The position numbers and the translations under genes were made by a program. Positions 1 to 6,229 of a stretch of DNA of 7,146 nucleotides are shown one piece after another. Numbering within the stretch: the stretch's first letter is position 1; the number at the start of each line of letters is the position of its first letter. The DNA comes from Desulfuromusa sp. (GTDB taxonomy: Bacteria > Desulfobacterota > Desulfuromonadia > Desulfuromonadales > Geopsychrobacteraceae): positions 2,034 to 9,179 of the forward strand of contig JAOZLQ010000088.1 of the NCBI GenBank assembly GCA_029934755.1. The letters are read 5' to 3'. The notes below the pieces were generated by a model. The model was not told the DNA's origin and searched no databases. It worked only from the letters and a program-made list of their open reading frames with translations.

Positions 1-1255
1 CGTTAGCGTTGCCAGCCATCTGATAAAATTCTTCAAAACGGACCTGTTCCCGATCTATCTCTTGACTATCTTCCGCCAATCGATCAAAAAAACTGACGAA
101 AGAAGTTAAATCTTGTTTCAACCGGCGACTGATTAATTGAAATAGGAGCAAGATAAAAATAATTATAACCACAGTTACCAGAATGGTCCTCTGGATCTCA
201 GAACGCTGCTGCTGCTTCAATTGAGCCTGTAATTCAGCAATATTGATTTCAACATTATCAAGATAAACACCCGCTCCAACCAGCCATTGCAATGCAGGAA
301 TGCCGTAGATAAAAGAAGCTTTGGGGAATTCCTTATCAGGTTCAGTCAGCTTGCTCATCGAATAGTAAATGTAATCGCCATCTGGCGTTACCGCAGCATC
401 ATACTCCTGAGCAAAGAGAGCCTTGGTTTTATCCGGTTTTTTTGCAAAAACTTCCCACAATTTTCGGCTACCAGAAATAAGTTTTCCGTTTGCGACTAAA
501 GCATCGCCATTCAATCTGTTAATAAAAATATAGCCATCTTTGCCAAAACGGATCTTGCTGATTGTTGCAAGGAGATCTGCTTTGATCTGCGCTTCCACAT
601 CTTCTACATACAAACCGGTTCCAATAAACCAATCAAATGGTTCAAACCGTTTGATATAGGAAATTTTTTTGTGATCCTCGCCAGTAACTGCCGGTTTCGT
701 CCAATGATATTCATAGAAACCTTCCCCTGATTGTCTGGCAATCTGAATCATGTCTTTGATGATAAACTGACCCTGCGTGTCCTGAAGGCTCAGAACGCTT
801 GTCCCTTCAAAGTCAGTGTGGTCAGCATGTAAAGAGGAAGTACCTTCCAGCCCGACTATAAAGTAATACCCGGTTCCCTGCGCAAAGCGGATAGCCCTTA
901 GAGCATCTTGAATCAGTTGCTGAATTTCATTCTTTGATTTAGTGGATTTATTCTGTTGATAGATATTTTGAGCAATTGCAGAGGCCTCATAAACCCGCTG
1001 CTTGATCGTGATTTTGGTCATGTGCTCACTACGTGAACGTTGATCGTTAATTATTTCAACAACTCGCTCTACTTCACGCTTTATCAACGCTTTTTGTTGT
1101 GCCACATAATCGCTACGCATCGTTGCGGCACGTTGGTCAAACTCTCTTGAGCGGGTTGAGATGTGCAAGGACATGATAATCACCGCCAAGGAAAGTAATG
1201 CGGTAATTGTGATCTGTTGAAATACTCTGATCAGTTTAATTCGCTTTTTTTGCAT
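1..1255 (-). CDS. Double-Cache membrane sensor protein, partial (output domain beyond left edge)
   Basis: Reading leftwards from ATG at 1255-1253 gives an open frame of 418 codons that runs off the window, so the C-terminal part is missing. A basic start (MQKKRIKLIR) leads into a first membrane helix at about residues 13-30, then a charged, probably coiled-coil stretch (about 45-115). Two related Cache modules follow. The first (about 122-222) has GTGYYFIV and ends FDWFIGTGLYVEDVE; the second (about 236-336) has GKDGYIFIN and ends LQWLVGAGVYLDNVE. A second membrane helix lies at about 355-375, followed by a cytoplasmic linker (FFDRLAEDSQEIDREQ). This is the dCache_2-type ligand sensor layout found on histidine kinases, diguanylate cyclases and chemoreceptors. 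The linker resembles those preceding PAS/kinase modules, so a histidine kinase is my first guess, but the output is not visible. The ligand is unknown; dCache_2-type domains often bind small organic acids. An AGGA at 1268-1265 lies 9 bases before the start. The ATG at residue 28 would remove the first helix and is unlikely. Confidence 0.87.
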   Translation of the reverse strand, partial: MQKKRIKLIRVFQQITITALLSLAVIIMSLHISTRSREFDQRAATMRSDYVAQQKALIKREVERVVEIINDQRSRSEHMTKITIKQRVYEASAIAQNIYQQNKSTKSKNEIQQLIQDALRAIRFAQGTGYYFIVGLEGTSSLHADHTDFEGTSVLSLQDTQGQFIIKDMIQIARQSGEGFYEYHWTKPAVTGEDHKKISYIKRFEPFDWFIGTGLYVEDVEAQIKADLLATISKIRFGKDGYIFINRLNGDALVANGKLISGSRKLWEVFAKKPDKTKALFAQEYDAAVTPDGDYIYYSMSKLTEPDKEFPKASFIYGIPALQWLVGAGVYLDNVEINIAELQAQLKQQQRSEIQRTILVTVVIIIFILLLFQLISRRLKQDLTSFVSFFDRLAEDSQEIDREQVRFEEFYQMAGNAN

Positions 1256-1402
1256 AGCCCAAAATCCTGACCCACCCCCGAATAAACAACTCTATATCAG
1301 AAGAAATATTCATAACTTAATTGTATCTAATAAATATAACACAAAACCCACAATCTTACATAGATCTAATTTTGAGCAGTTTCCCCACTGAATAATAATT
1401 TC

Positions 1403-1435
1403 TTCTTGACAAGAATGTTCAACAGCCTATTCAAT
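1403..1435 (+). promoter_or_regulatory. Candidate promoter with palindrome over the -35 box
   Basis: A perfect TTGACA lies at 1406-1411, inside the perfect 13-base palindrome TTCTTGACAAGAA (1403-1415). At 18 bases spacing the -10 would be TTCAAT (1430-1435), and at 16 bases TATTCA (1428-1433). Both are weak, so the -10 assignment is uncertain. An isolated good -10-like TACAAT at 1450-1455 has no matching -35 at the right distance. A palindrome covering the -35 is a classic place for a repressor, and the downstream gene encodes an AbiEi-like, probably DNA-binding protein. Autoregulation is therefore a reasonable inference. Confidence 0.35.
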
Positions 1436-1487
1436 TGGACCTATATCAATACAATCTGAACAAGTATGTTTCCATGAACACTCGTTC
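1416..1487. repeat. Three TGAACA/TGTTCA hexamers and GAAC-N4-GTTC inverted repeat, candidate operator
   Basis: TGTTCA at 1416-1421 is the reverse complement of TGAACA, which occurs at 1457-1462 and 1475-1480. The last two are in direct orientation, 18 bases apart from start to start. The first TGAACA is part of AACA-agta-TGTT (1459-1470), and the second is part of GAAC-actc-GTTC (1476-1487). They lie between the candidate promoter and the ribosome binding site of the AbiEi-like gene. Known AbiEi proteins bind inverted repeats in their own promoter, so these are candidate binding sites by analogy. No binding is shown by the sequence itself. Confidence 0.35.
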
Positions 1488-1495
1488 TTTATTTT

Positions 1496-1500
1496 AAGGA
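1496..1500 (+). promoter_or_regulatory. Ribosome binding site of the abiEi-like gene
   Basis: AAGGA lies five bases before the ATG at 1506, in the context TTTTAAGGAATATC. This is a good Shine-Dalgarno match and fixes the start of the first operon gene. The second gene has a much weaker site, which suggests that its translation depends on the first. Confidence 0.7.
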
Positions 1501-1505
1501 ATATC

Positions 1506-2564
1506 ATGCCCAGAAAACCTCTTCTAAAAGATGAACAAATCATTCATGACAGCATCAAAACAATTCGCACTATTCCGCAGTCGAAAATCGAATTTATGCT
1601 ACAGAAAGTTGGTGGCCCTTTTGCCGGAACCTTTCGCCTTTCCGGTCCATGGGGGGATTTTCACTATTATATCAAAGTGGTTCCAAAATTGACCCCAACC
1701 CTTGCCGATCTGGTTATTCATCAAATTAAAACCTCTCCAGCGCCGCAAAATTCCAGTCCGCTATTAATCAGCTATTATATCTCTCCGCAGATGGCAGCAC
1801 TATTAAAACAGAAGGAGATTGAGTATGCCGATTGCGCTGGCAACCTTTATCTCAATCAAATGCCACTCTATATTGAAATCGGCGGACAAAAACACCCCCC
1901 GAAACCACCAGGAACTGATCGTCTGTTTCGCCCCGCTGGATTGAAACTGATTTACCTATTGTTACGCAATCATCAAGCGATTAATGCTACATATCGGGCC
2001 CTGGCTGATGACGCCGGTATTGCTTTAGGGGCCATTGGCGATCTGTTTGCCGAACTGGAAAAGCGGGGCAATCTGACAATAGACGATTCAGGAGAGAGGC
2101 ATCTGAATGCCATTGAAGAACTGCTTCAGCGGTGGCAACTCGGATACTTGGAAACATTGCGACCAAAGCTATTTTCACAACGCTGCCAACTGGCTCCCAG
2201 ATACGACATCAAACAGATTCCTGAACAATTGCAGCAATTAGCTGATGGAAAACAGATCCTCCTTGGCGGTGAATTAGGGGCAGCTCTGCTAACGACTGGT
2301 TTCCAGCCACAAAGTGCAGTTCTCTACTTAAAGCCAGAATTGCAACTGAAGATGATGCTGCAACTCCACCTGATTCCCGACCCCGATGGGGAGATCACTT
2401 TATTACAGCCATTTGGTCAGCAGTGCGGCTGGAGCGGCTGGCAACCTGATGGTCTCACTCTGGTCGACCCCTTGCTGACCTTTGCTGAACTCTATGGTAG
2501 TGCCACCGATCAGGTGGCAGATAAACTCTACCGTCAATATTTGTCCCCCCGACTGGGAAACTAA
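1506..2564 (+). CDS. AbiEi-family protein (type IV toxin-antitoxin antitoxin-like, winged helix)
   Basis: The product has 352 residues and no signal peptide or membrane segment, so it is cytoplasmic. I recognise the AbiEi_2-type family (transcriptional regulator, AbiEi antitoxin) from several landmarks. These are PLLISYYISPQMAALLKQKEIEYAD (about 85-109), AGNLYLN (111-117) with the following LYIEIGGQK, a likely winged helix at about 141-205 (FRPAGLKLIYLLL, then TYRALADDAGIALGAIGDLFAEL), WQLGYLETLRPKL (210-222), GGELGAALL (254-262), and the C-terminal VDPLLTFAELYGS ... ADKLYRQYL. Characterised AbiEi proteins bind their own promoter and neutralise the AbiEii nucleotidyltransferase toxin. No AbiEii gene follows here; the next gene, one base after the stop, is an ABC-class ATPase. 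The protein may be a solo regulator that has taken on another partner, or the antitoxin of an unrecognised toxin. AAGGA supports the ATG at 1506. The family call is solid, but the role is inference. Confidence 0.85.
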   Translation: MPRKPLLKDEQIIHDSIKTIRTIPQSKIEFMLQKVGGPFAGTFRLSGPWGDFHYYIKVVPKLTPTLADLVIHQIKTSPAPQNSSPLLISYYISPQMAALLKQKEIEYADCAGNLYLNQMPLYIEIGGQKHPPKPPGTDRLFRPAGLKLIYLLLRNHQAINATYRALADDAGIALGAIGDLFAELEKRGNLTIDDSGERHLNAIEELLQRWQLGYLETLRPKLFSQRCQLAPRYDIKQIPEQLQQLADGKQILLGGELGAALLTTGFQPQSAVLYLKPELQLKMMLQLHLIPDPDGEITLLQPFGQQCGWSGWQPDGLTLVDPLLTFAELYGSATDQVADKLYRQYLSPRLGN

Positions 2565-2565
2565 A

Positions 2566-4245
2566 ATGGAAAAGCTCCGTAGCCTGTTGCAACACATTGA
2601 TGGTCAGGGCTACAAAACCTACAAGCAATTGCGGGGTATTTACAATTTCAATGCATTTCAACTGACCATCGACCATGTCCAGGGCGACCCTTTCGCTCTA
2701 CCATCGCGAATCAGCATTCAACTTTCACCAGAGCAACATGGTTTACCAGCAGAATTCTGGCAGAACCGAATGAGCCAAACGGCACTGGAGGATTATCTTG
2801 GGCGAGCTGTTCATGCCGCTATCAGAAAAACTGTCAAAGGAAGGCGCGGGACTGGACACAGTGGCGAAATGAAGATTGCCGTTAACGGACAGCAAATCCT
2901 CCGCCGTAATGCGGTATTGATTGATGACAACCAACTGGAAGCACGTTTGCTGTTTGCCCTGCCCGGTTCGGGACGTTCTATCCTAGCTCAGGAAGCAGCA
3001 GTAATGTTTTTTACAGAGTTACCTCAGGTTGTTGCAGCAGGGCTAATCTGGACGCAACGATCCCTTACTAAGATGAAGCAACATATTGAGCAGGCAGAGG
3101 ATCAGAATGCTTTACGCAATCAACTCGAACAACTCAACGCCGTTGCCTTTGTCGCTGATTGTTCATTGCTTCCCCGCCATAGCGGTGTTGATGATCATCC
3201 CCTGACCAACGGTCTAGCATTCAAATCCCCAGAGGAGCTGAAATGCGACGTTCACCTACCACATCGGGGGACGATTTCAGGCATGGCTGTTCCACAAGGG
3301 ATTACGTTGATCGTCGGCGGCGGCTTTCATGGTAAATCAACACTATTGCAAGCTCTGGAACGAGGCATTTACAACCATATCCCAGGGGATGGAAGAGAGC
3401 TGGTCGTAACCACCGTATCGGCCGTCAAGATCCGTGCAGAAGATCATCGCAAGATCAATCAGGTCGATATCAGCCCCTTTATCGCCACCTTGCCCGGAAA
3501 CCGGGCAACCAAATGTTTTTCGACCGACAATGCCAGCGGCAGTACTTCTCAGGCAGCCAACATTATCGAAGCACTGGAATGCGATTGCAAATGTCTGCTG
3601 ATTGATGAAGACACCTCAGCAACCAACTTTATGATTCGTGACGAGCGGATGCGAAAACTGGTACCAGATCGGCAGGAACCAATTACACCATTATTACACC
3701 GGGTACGTGAGCTGTATGAAAAAGAGGGCGTATCCAGTATCATCGTTACCGGCGGTTCTGGAGAATATCTGGCCGTTGCCGACCGGGTCATCATGATGGA
3801 TAATTATCAGGCCTTTGATGTCACAGAAAAAGCCCGCAAACTATCTGGCGATAAACCATCATCAGAAAAGGAAAGAGTCCCTTTCCGAAAATTCCAGCAG
3901 CGCCAAGTCGATTTAACAATAAAGCCTCTACCACGCCAGCGAGAAGCAAAAATTCAGGTTAGAGAACAACGGCTATTGGAATATGGGCAAAAGAAAATTG
4001 ATCTTTCACAGGTTGAACAATTGCTTGACGCTGGACAAACCGAGACGATAGGCCGGCTATTAGCCTGGTGTGGCAAACATGATCCACAACAAACATCGGG
4101 ACTGATAGCCACACTGCAACAAGCTCTTGATCAGGTTGAGCAACAAGGTCTCGATATTCTCCTGCCGTGGAAAGCTGGACATCTGGCAATGCCAAGGTTT
4201 TATGAATTGGTAGCTGCAGCCAATCGACTACGGGAAAAACAATAA
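2566..4245 (+). CDS. ABC-class ATPase (COG3044 / MRB1590-like)
   Basis: The protein has 559 residues from the ATG at 2566, one base after the preceding stop, so it is probably translationally coupled. An in-frame ATG at 2482 would add 28 residues lying inside the upstream gene. Homologues start near MEKLRSLLQHIDGQGYKTYK, so I reject it. The N-terminal domain carries VQGDPFALPSR (38-48), a basic KGRRGTGHSG loop (91-100) and EARLLFALPGSGR (125-137). The nucleotide-binding domain has Walker A GGGFHGKST (251-259), an ABC signature-like SGSTSQ (324-329), Walker B LLIDED (344-349) with acidic E348/D349, and TGGSGEYLAVAD (395-406) where transport ABC proteins have the H-loop. The C-terminal domain has IDLSQVEQLLDAGQ and ends MPRFYELVAAANRLR. 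There are no membrane segments, so it is not a transporter. The structurally studied relative, trypanosome MRB1590, is an RNA-editing factor with an RNA-binding pore. RNA or nucleic-acid work is therefore plausible, but the bacterial function is unknown. All core motifs look intact. Confidence 0.9.
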   Translation: MEKLRSLLQHIDGQGYKTYKQLRGIYNFNAFQLTIDHVQGDPFALPSRISIQLSPEQHGLPAEFWQNRMSQTALEDYLGRAVHAAIRKTVKGRRGTGHSGEMKIAVNGQQILRRNAVLIDDNQLEARLLFALPGSGRSILAQEAAVMFFTELPQVVAAGLIWTQRSLTKMKQHIEQAEDQNALRNQLEQLNAVAFVADCSLLPRHSGVDDHPLTNGLAFKSPEELKCDVHLPHRGTISGMAVPQGITLIVGGGFHGKSTLLQALERGIYNHIPGDGRELVVTTVSAVKIRAEDHRKINQVDISPFIATLPGNRATKCFSTDNASGSTSQAANIIEALECDCKCLLIDEDTSATNFMIRDERMRKLVPDRQEPITPLLHRVRELYEKEGVSSIIVTGGSGEYLAVADRVIMMDNYQAFDVTEKARKLSGDKPSSEKERVPFRKFQQRQVDLTIKPLPRQREAKIQVREQRLLEYGQKKIDLSQVEQLLDAGQTETIGRLLAWCGKHDPQQTSGLIATLQQALDQVEQQGLDILLPWKAGHLAMPRFYELVAAANRLREKQ

Positions 4246-4270
4246 AATTGGCCCAAATCTTAATTTTATT
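4241..4270 (+). terminator. Weak AT-only stem-loop at the end of the ATPase gene
   Basis: AATAAAATT (4241-4249) and AATTTTATT (4262-4270) form a perfect 9-base inverted repeat with a 12-base loop, overlapping the TAA stop (4243-4245). The stem has no G-C pair and only a short T run follows. It may act as a weak or bidirectional terminator, or merely be AT-rich chance. Read-through into the CLC gene cannot be excluded. Confidence 0.35.
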
Positions 4271-4319
4271 TAAGTCTAAGCTTGTTTCAGCCGCTTGGAA
4301 CTGTTAAATAAGTTAGATT

Positions 4320-4369
4320 ATCCATCTGGATTTTTAGTAAAATCCGCTGCCACGAAAGAATCTGGATTT
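4320..4369 (+). promoter_or_regulatory. Leader of the CLC gene with overlapping inverted repeats and a direct repeat
   Basis: Two inverted repeats share bases: ATCCA-tc-TGGAT (4320-4331) and GGATTTT-tagt-AAAATCC (4328-4345), the latter a perfect 7-base stem with a 4-base loop. In RNA they would be mutually exclusive. In addition, ATCTGGATTT occurs twice (4324-4333 and 4360-4369), the second copy just before the CLC start codon. No strong Shine-Dalgarno sequence is visible, so the start region is unusual. No convincing promoter was found in 4246-4373; TTGGAA at 4295-4300 is the best -35-like string. Function is unproven. Confidence 0.3.
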
Positions 4370-4373
4370 CATC

Positions 4374-6173
4374 ATGTCGCTTGTCCAAAAAACTCTCACT
4401 TTACTTGACCGAACCGGATTTCGACTGCTGATCCTGGCTATTCCGGTCGGCATTGTTGCGGGTAGCGGTGCTCTCGCTTTCTACTTTGCCACTAACAGTG
4501 TCGAACATCTGATGCTGGGGAAAATTGGTAACTTCCACCCCCCTTTGGAAGGAACCCCAGAGAGTTCCTTTACCCACTTTATAGACACCCTTTCTGTCCC
4601 TTATCGCTGGTGTTTGTTTCTCCTCCCAGCACTCGGCGGATTGATCTCTGGCTGGCTGGTTTACACCTTCGCCCCAGAAGCCGAAGGACATGGAACCGAC
4701 GGTGCAATTGAAGCTTTTCACCGTAAGGGTGGTGTCATCCGCGGTCGGGTACCGATCATCAAGACTATCGCTTCGGTTGTCACCATTGGAACAGGTGGGT
4801 CGGCAGGTCGTGAGGGTCCCATCGCCCAGATTGGCGCCGGATTCGGATCCTTTGTTGCAAGCAAGTTGGGGCTTTCTGCCAAAGACCGTCGCCTATTGCT
4901 GATGGCGGGGATGGCTGGAGGGATTGGTGCCACCTTTCGCTCCCCCCTTGGTGGTGCCCTGTTTGCTGCCGAGGTTCTTTATCGTGACCCTGATTTTGAA
5001 CATGAGGGGTTGATCCCTTGTATTATTTCATCGATCATCGCCTATTCCCTGTTTGGGGCTGTCACTGGCTGGAAACCACTCCTCGACACCCCCCTGTTCC
5101 GCTTTGACCAACCGTCAGAACTGTTGCTGTATCTTGTGCTGGGGATCATTTGTGCTCTGTTTGGTGTCGTTTATGTCAAATTCTTTTACGGTATGCGTGA
5201 TGCCTTTCGCAAACTGCCACTGCCGAACTGGCTAAAACCAGCCCTTGGTGGATTACTCCTGGGAATTTTAGCAATGTTCGTCCCGCAGGTGCTCGGATCA
5301 GGTTACGGCTGGGTGCAAGCGGCACTCTACGGCCAAATGGCTCTCTGGGTGATGCTGGTTGTTGCTCTGGCTAAAATTGTCGCGACCAGCTTGACTATTT
5401 CATCAGGCGGTTCCGGTGGTGTTTTTGCCCCCAGTCTGGTGATCGGGGCAATGCTTGGCGGGACCTTTGGGGCCACCGCAGAAATTCTGTTCCCCATGCT
5501 GGTTCAAGATCCACGTGCTTACGTACTGGTCGGAATGGCCGGTTTTTTCGCCGGAGTCGCCAACGCTCCAATTGCTACCCTAATTATGGTCAGCGAATTG
5601 ACCGGAAATTATGGCTTGCTTGCACCGTTAATGCTGGTCTGTGTCGTTGCAATGATCGTTATGCGCAAAAACAGCATCTATGAGCAACAGGTCGCCTGCC
5701 GTTTCGATTCACCTGCTCATCTCGGGGATTTTGTTATCGACATTCTGGAGGGAATTCAGATCCGTAGTCTATCTCGAAGAGGACGCAAACCAACATTGAT
5801 TCCAGAAGGAATGACTCTCCCTGAGATTTTAGATAAAATTGCTCCAGCAAAAACCACTTACTATCCAGTTGTTAATGCTGAAGAGATGATGGTCGGAATC
5901 TTTTCGATGACCGATATCCGCCGTATTCTTAACGAGGATATCCCACCAACCTTAGTGATTGCAGGTGACATTGCAACAAAAAATGTAATTACCGCTACAC
6001 CGAATGAACATTTGACCGACGTTATGAAAAAACTGACCGCTCGTAATCTGGATGAAATACCCGTCGTCGATCCCGAAATCCCGCAGAAAGTTCTCTACAT
6101 GATGTCACGCCGCACCCTGCTTGCTCACTATGCTGAGCAGATGGAAAAAACCAAACACGACTTTCAAGAGTAG
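4374..6173 (+). CDS. CLC-family chloride channel/transporter with C-terminal CBS pair
   Basis: This inner-membrane protein of 599 residues moves chloride or similar anions through the CLC fold. The membrane part (about 15-450) carries the family motifs: GHGTDGAIEAFH at the first anion-binding loop (105 onward), GREGP (145-149) with gating glutamate E147, SPLGGALFAAEVLYRD ending near 205, SGGSGGVFAP (344-353) with F351, and NSIYEQQ with Y436 equivalent to the central-site tyrosine of E. coli ClcA. By eye, ClcA S107 corresponds to H106, and the internal proton glutamate E203 corresponds to V201, with the neighbouring E200 kept. Residues about 472-528 and 534-590 form two CBS domains (for example VGIFSMTDIRRIL), which in this class usually bind adenine nucleotides and modulate gating. 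Loss of the proton glutamate leans towards a channel or altered coupling, but that is inference. The start is the ATG at 4374, although its ribosome binding site is weak. An LhgO-like gene follows after 56 bases without a visible terminator. Confidence 0.93.
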   Translation: MSLVQKTLTLLDRTGFRLLILAIPVGIVAGSGALAFYFATNSVEHLMLGKIGNFHPPLEGTPESSFTHFIDTLSVPYRWCLFLLPALGGLISGWLVYTFAPEAEGHGTDGAIEAFHRKGGVIRGRVPIIKTIASVVTIGTGGSAGREGPIAQIGAGFGSFVASKLGLSAKDRRLLLMAGMAGGIGATFRSPLGGALFAAEVLYRDPDFEHEGLIPCIISSIIAYSLFGAVTGWKPLLDTPLFRFDQPSELLLYLVLGIICALFGVVYVKFFYGMRDAFRKLPLPNWLKPALGGLLLGILAMFVPQVLGSGYGWVQAALYGQMALWVMLVVALAKIVATSLTISSGGSGGVFAPSLVIGAMLGGTFGATAEILFPMLVQDPRAYVLVGMAGFFAGVANAPIATLIMVSELTGNYGLLAPLMLVCVVAMIVMRKNSIYEQQVACRFDSPAHLGDFVIDILEGIQIRSLSRRGRKPTLIPEGMTLPEILDKIAPAKTTYYPVVNAEEMMVGIFSMTDIRRILNEDIPPTLVIAGDIATKNVITATPNEHLTDVMKKLTARNLDEIPVVDPEIPQKVLYMMSRRTLLAHYAEQMEKTKHDFQE

Positions 6174-6216
6174 ATATCTAGAACCTGCCGCTAACTTTTG
6201 GCTAAAGAATACCCAC

Positions 6217-6223
6217 AAGAGGA
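6217..6223 (+). promoter_or_regulatory. Ribosome binding site deciding the lhgO start
   Basis: AAGAGGA lies six bases before the ATG at 6230. A competing ATG at 6226 is only two bases from the site and opens a frame (MNETARLYCYWWW) unrelated to any oxidase. The spacing and the protein sequence both select 6230. Confidence 0.7.
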
Positions 6224-6229
6224 TTATGA

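Larger units (their letters stand above)
1256..1505. promoter_or_regulatory. Divergent intergenic region between sensor and abiEi-like operon
   Basis: This AT-rich gap of 250 bases separates two divergently oriented genes and must hold promoters for both. On the plus strand the best -35 is at 1406-1411, with repeats downstream (separate entries). On the minus strand, AT-rich -10-like strings occur around 1323-1345 (for example TACAAT and TATATT read leftwards), but I find no convincing -35 partner, so no sensor promoter is called. I see no short gene or RNA gene. Confidence 0.6.

Noticed and set aside
287..499. Plus-strand open frame of 70 codons in the sensor region
   Set aside because: It is antisense to the Cache domain coding sequence and has no domain or promoter support.
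2482..2565. Longer start for the ATPase gene, adding 28 residues
   Set aside because: The extra stretch lies inside the AbiEi-like gene, has no family similarity and no suitable ribosome binding site. Homologues begin at about the ATG at 2566.
2942..2985. ALPGSGRS in the ATPase N-terminal domain as a second P-loop
   Set aside because: It lacks the GK(S/T) lysine and matches a conserved non-Walker element of the family (LPxxGR). The true Walker A is at residues 251-259.
2566..4245. The ATPase gene as a disguised AbiEii nucleotidyltransferase toxin
   Set aside because: No nucleotidyltransferase motif is seen. Walker A, signature and Walker B are clear throughout.
4401..4721. Minus-strand open frame opposite the CLC gene (106 codons)
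   Set aside because: It lies fully inside a clear membrane-protein gene, has no recognisable domain, and reflects the codon bias of the true frame.
6171..6180. Perfect palindrome TAGATATCTA at the CLC stop codon
   Set aside because: It is ten bases long, has no loop and is AT-rich. It cannot form a terminator hairpin and is probably chance.
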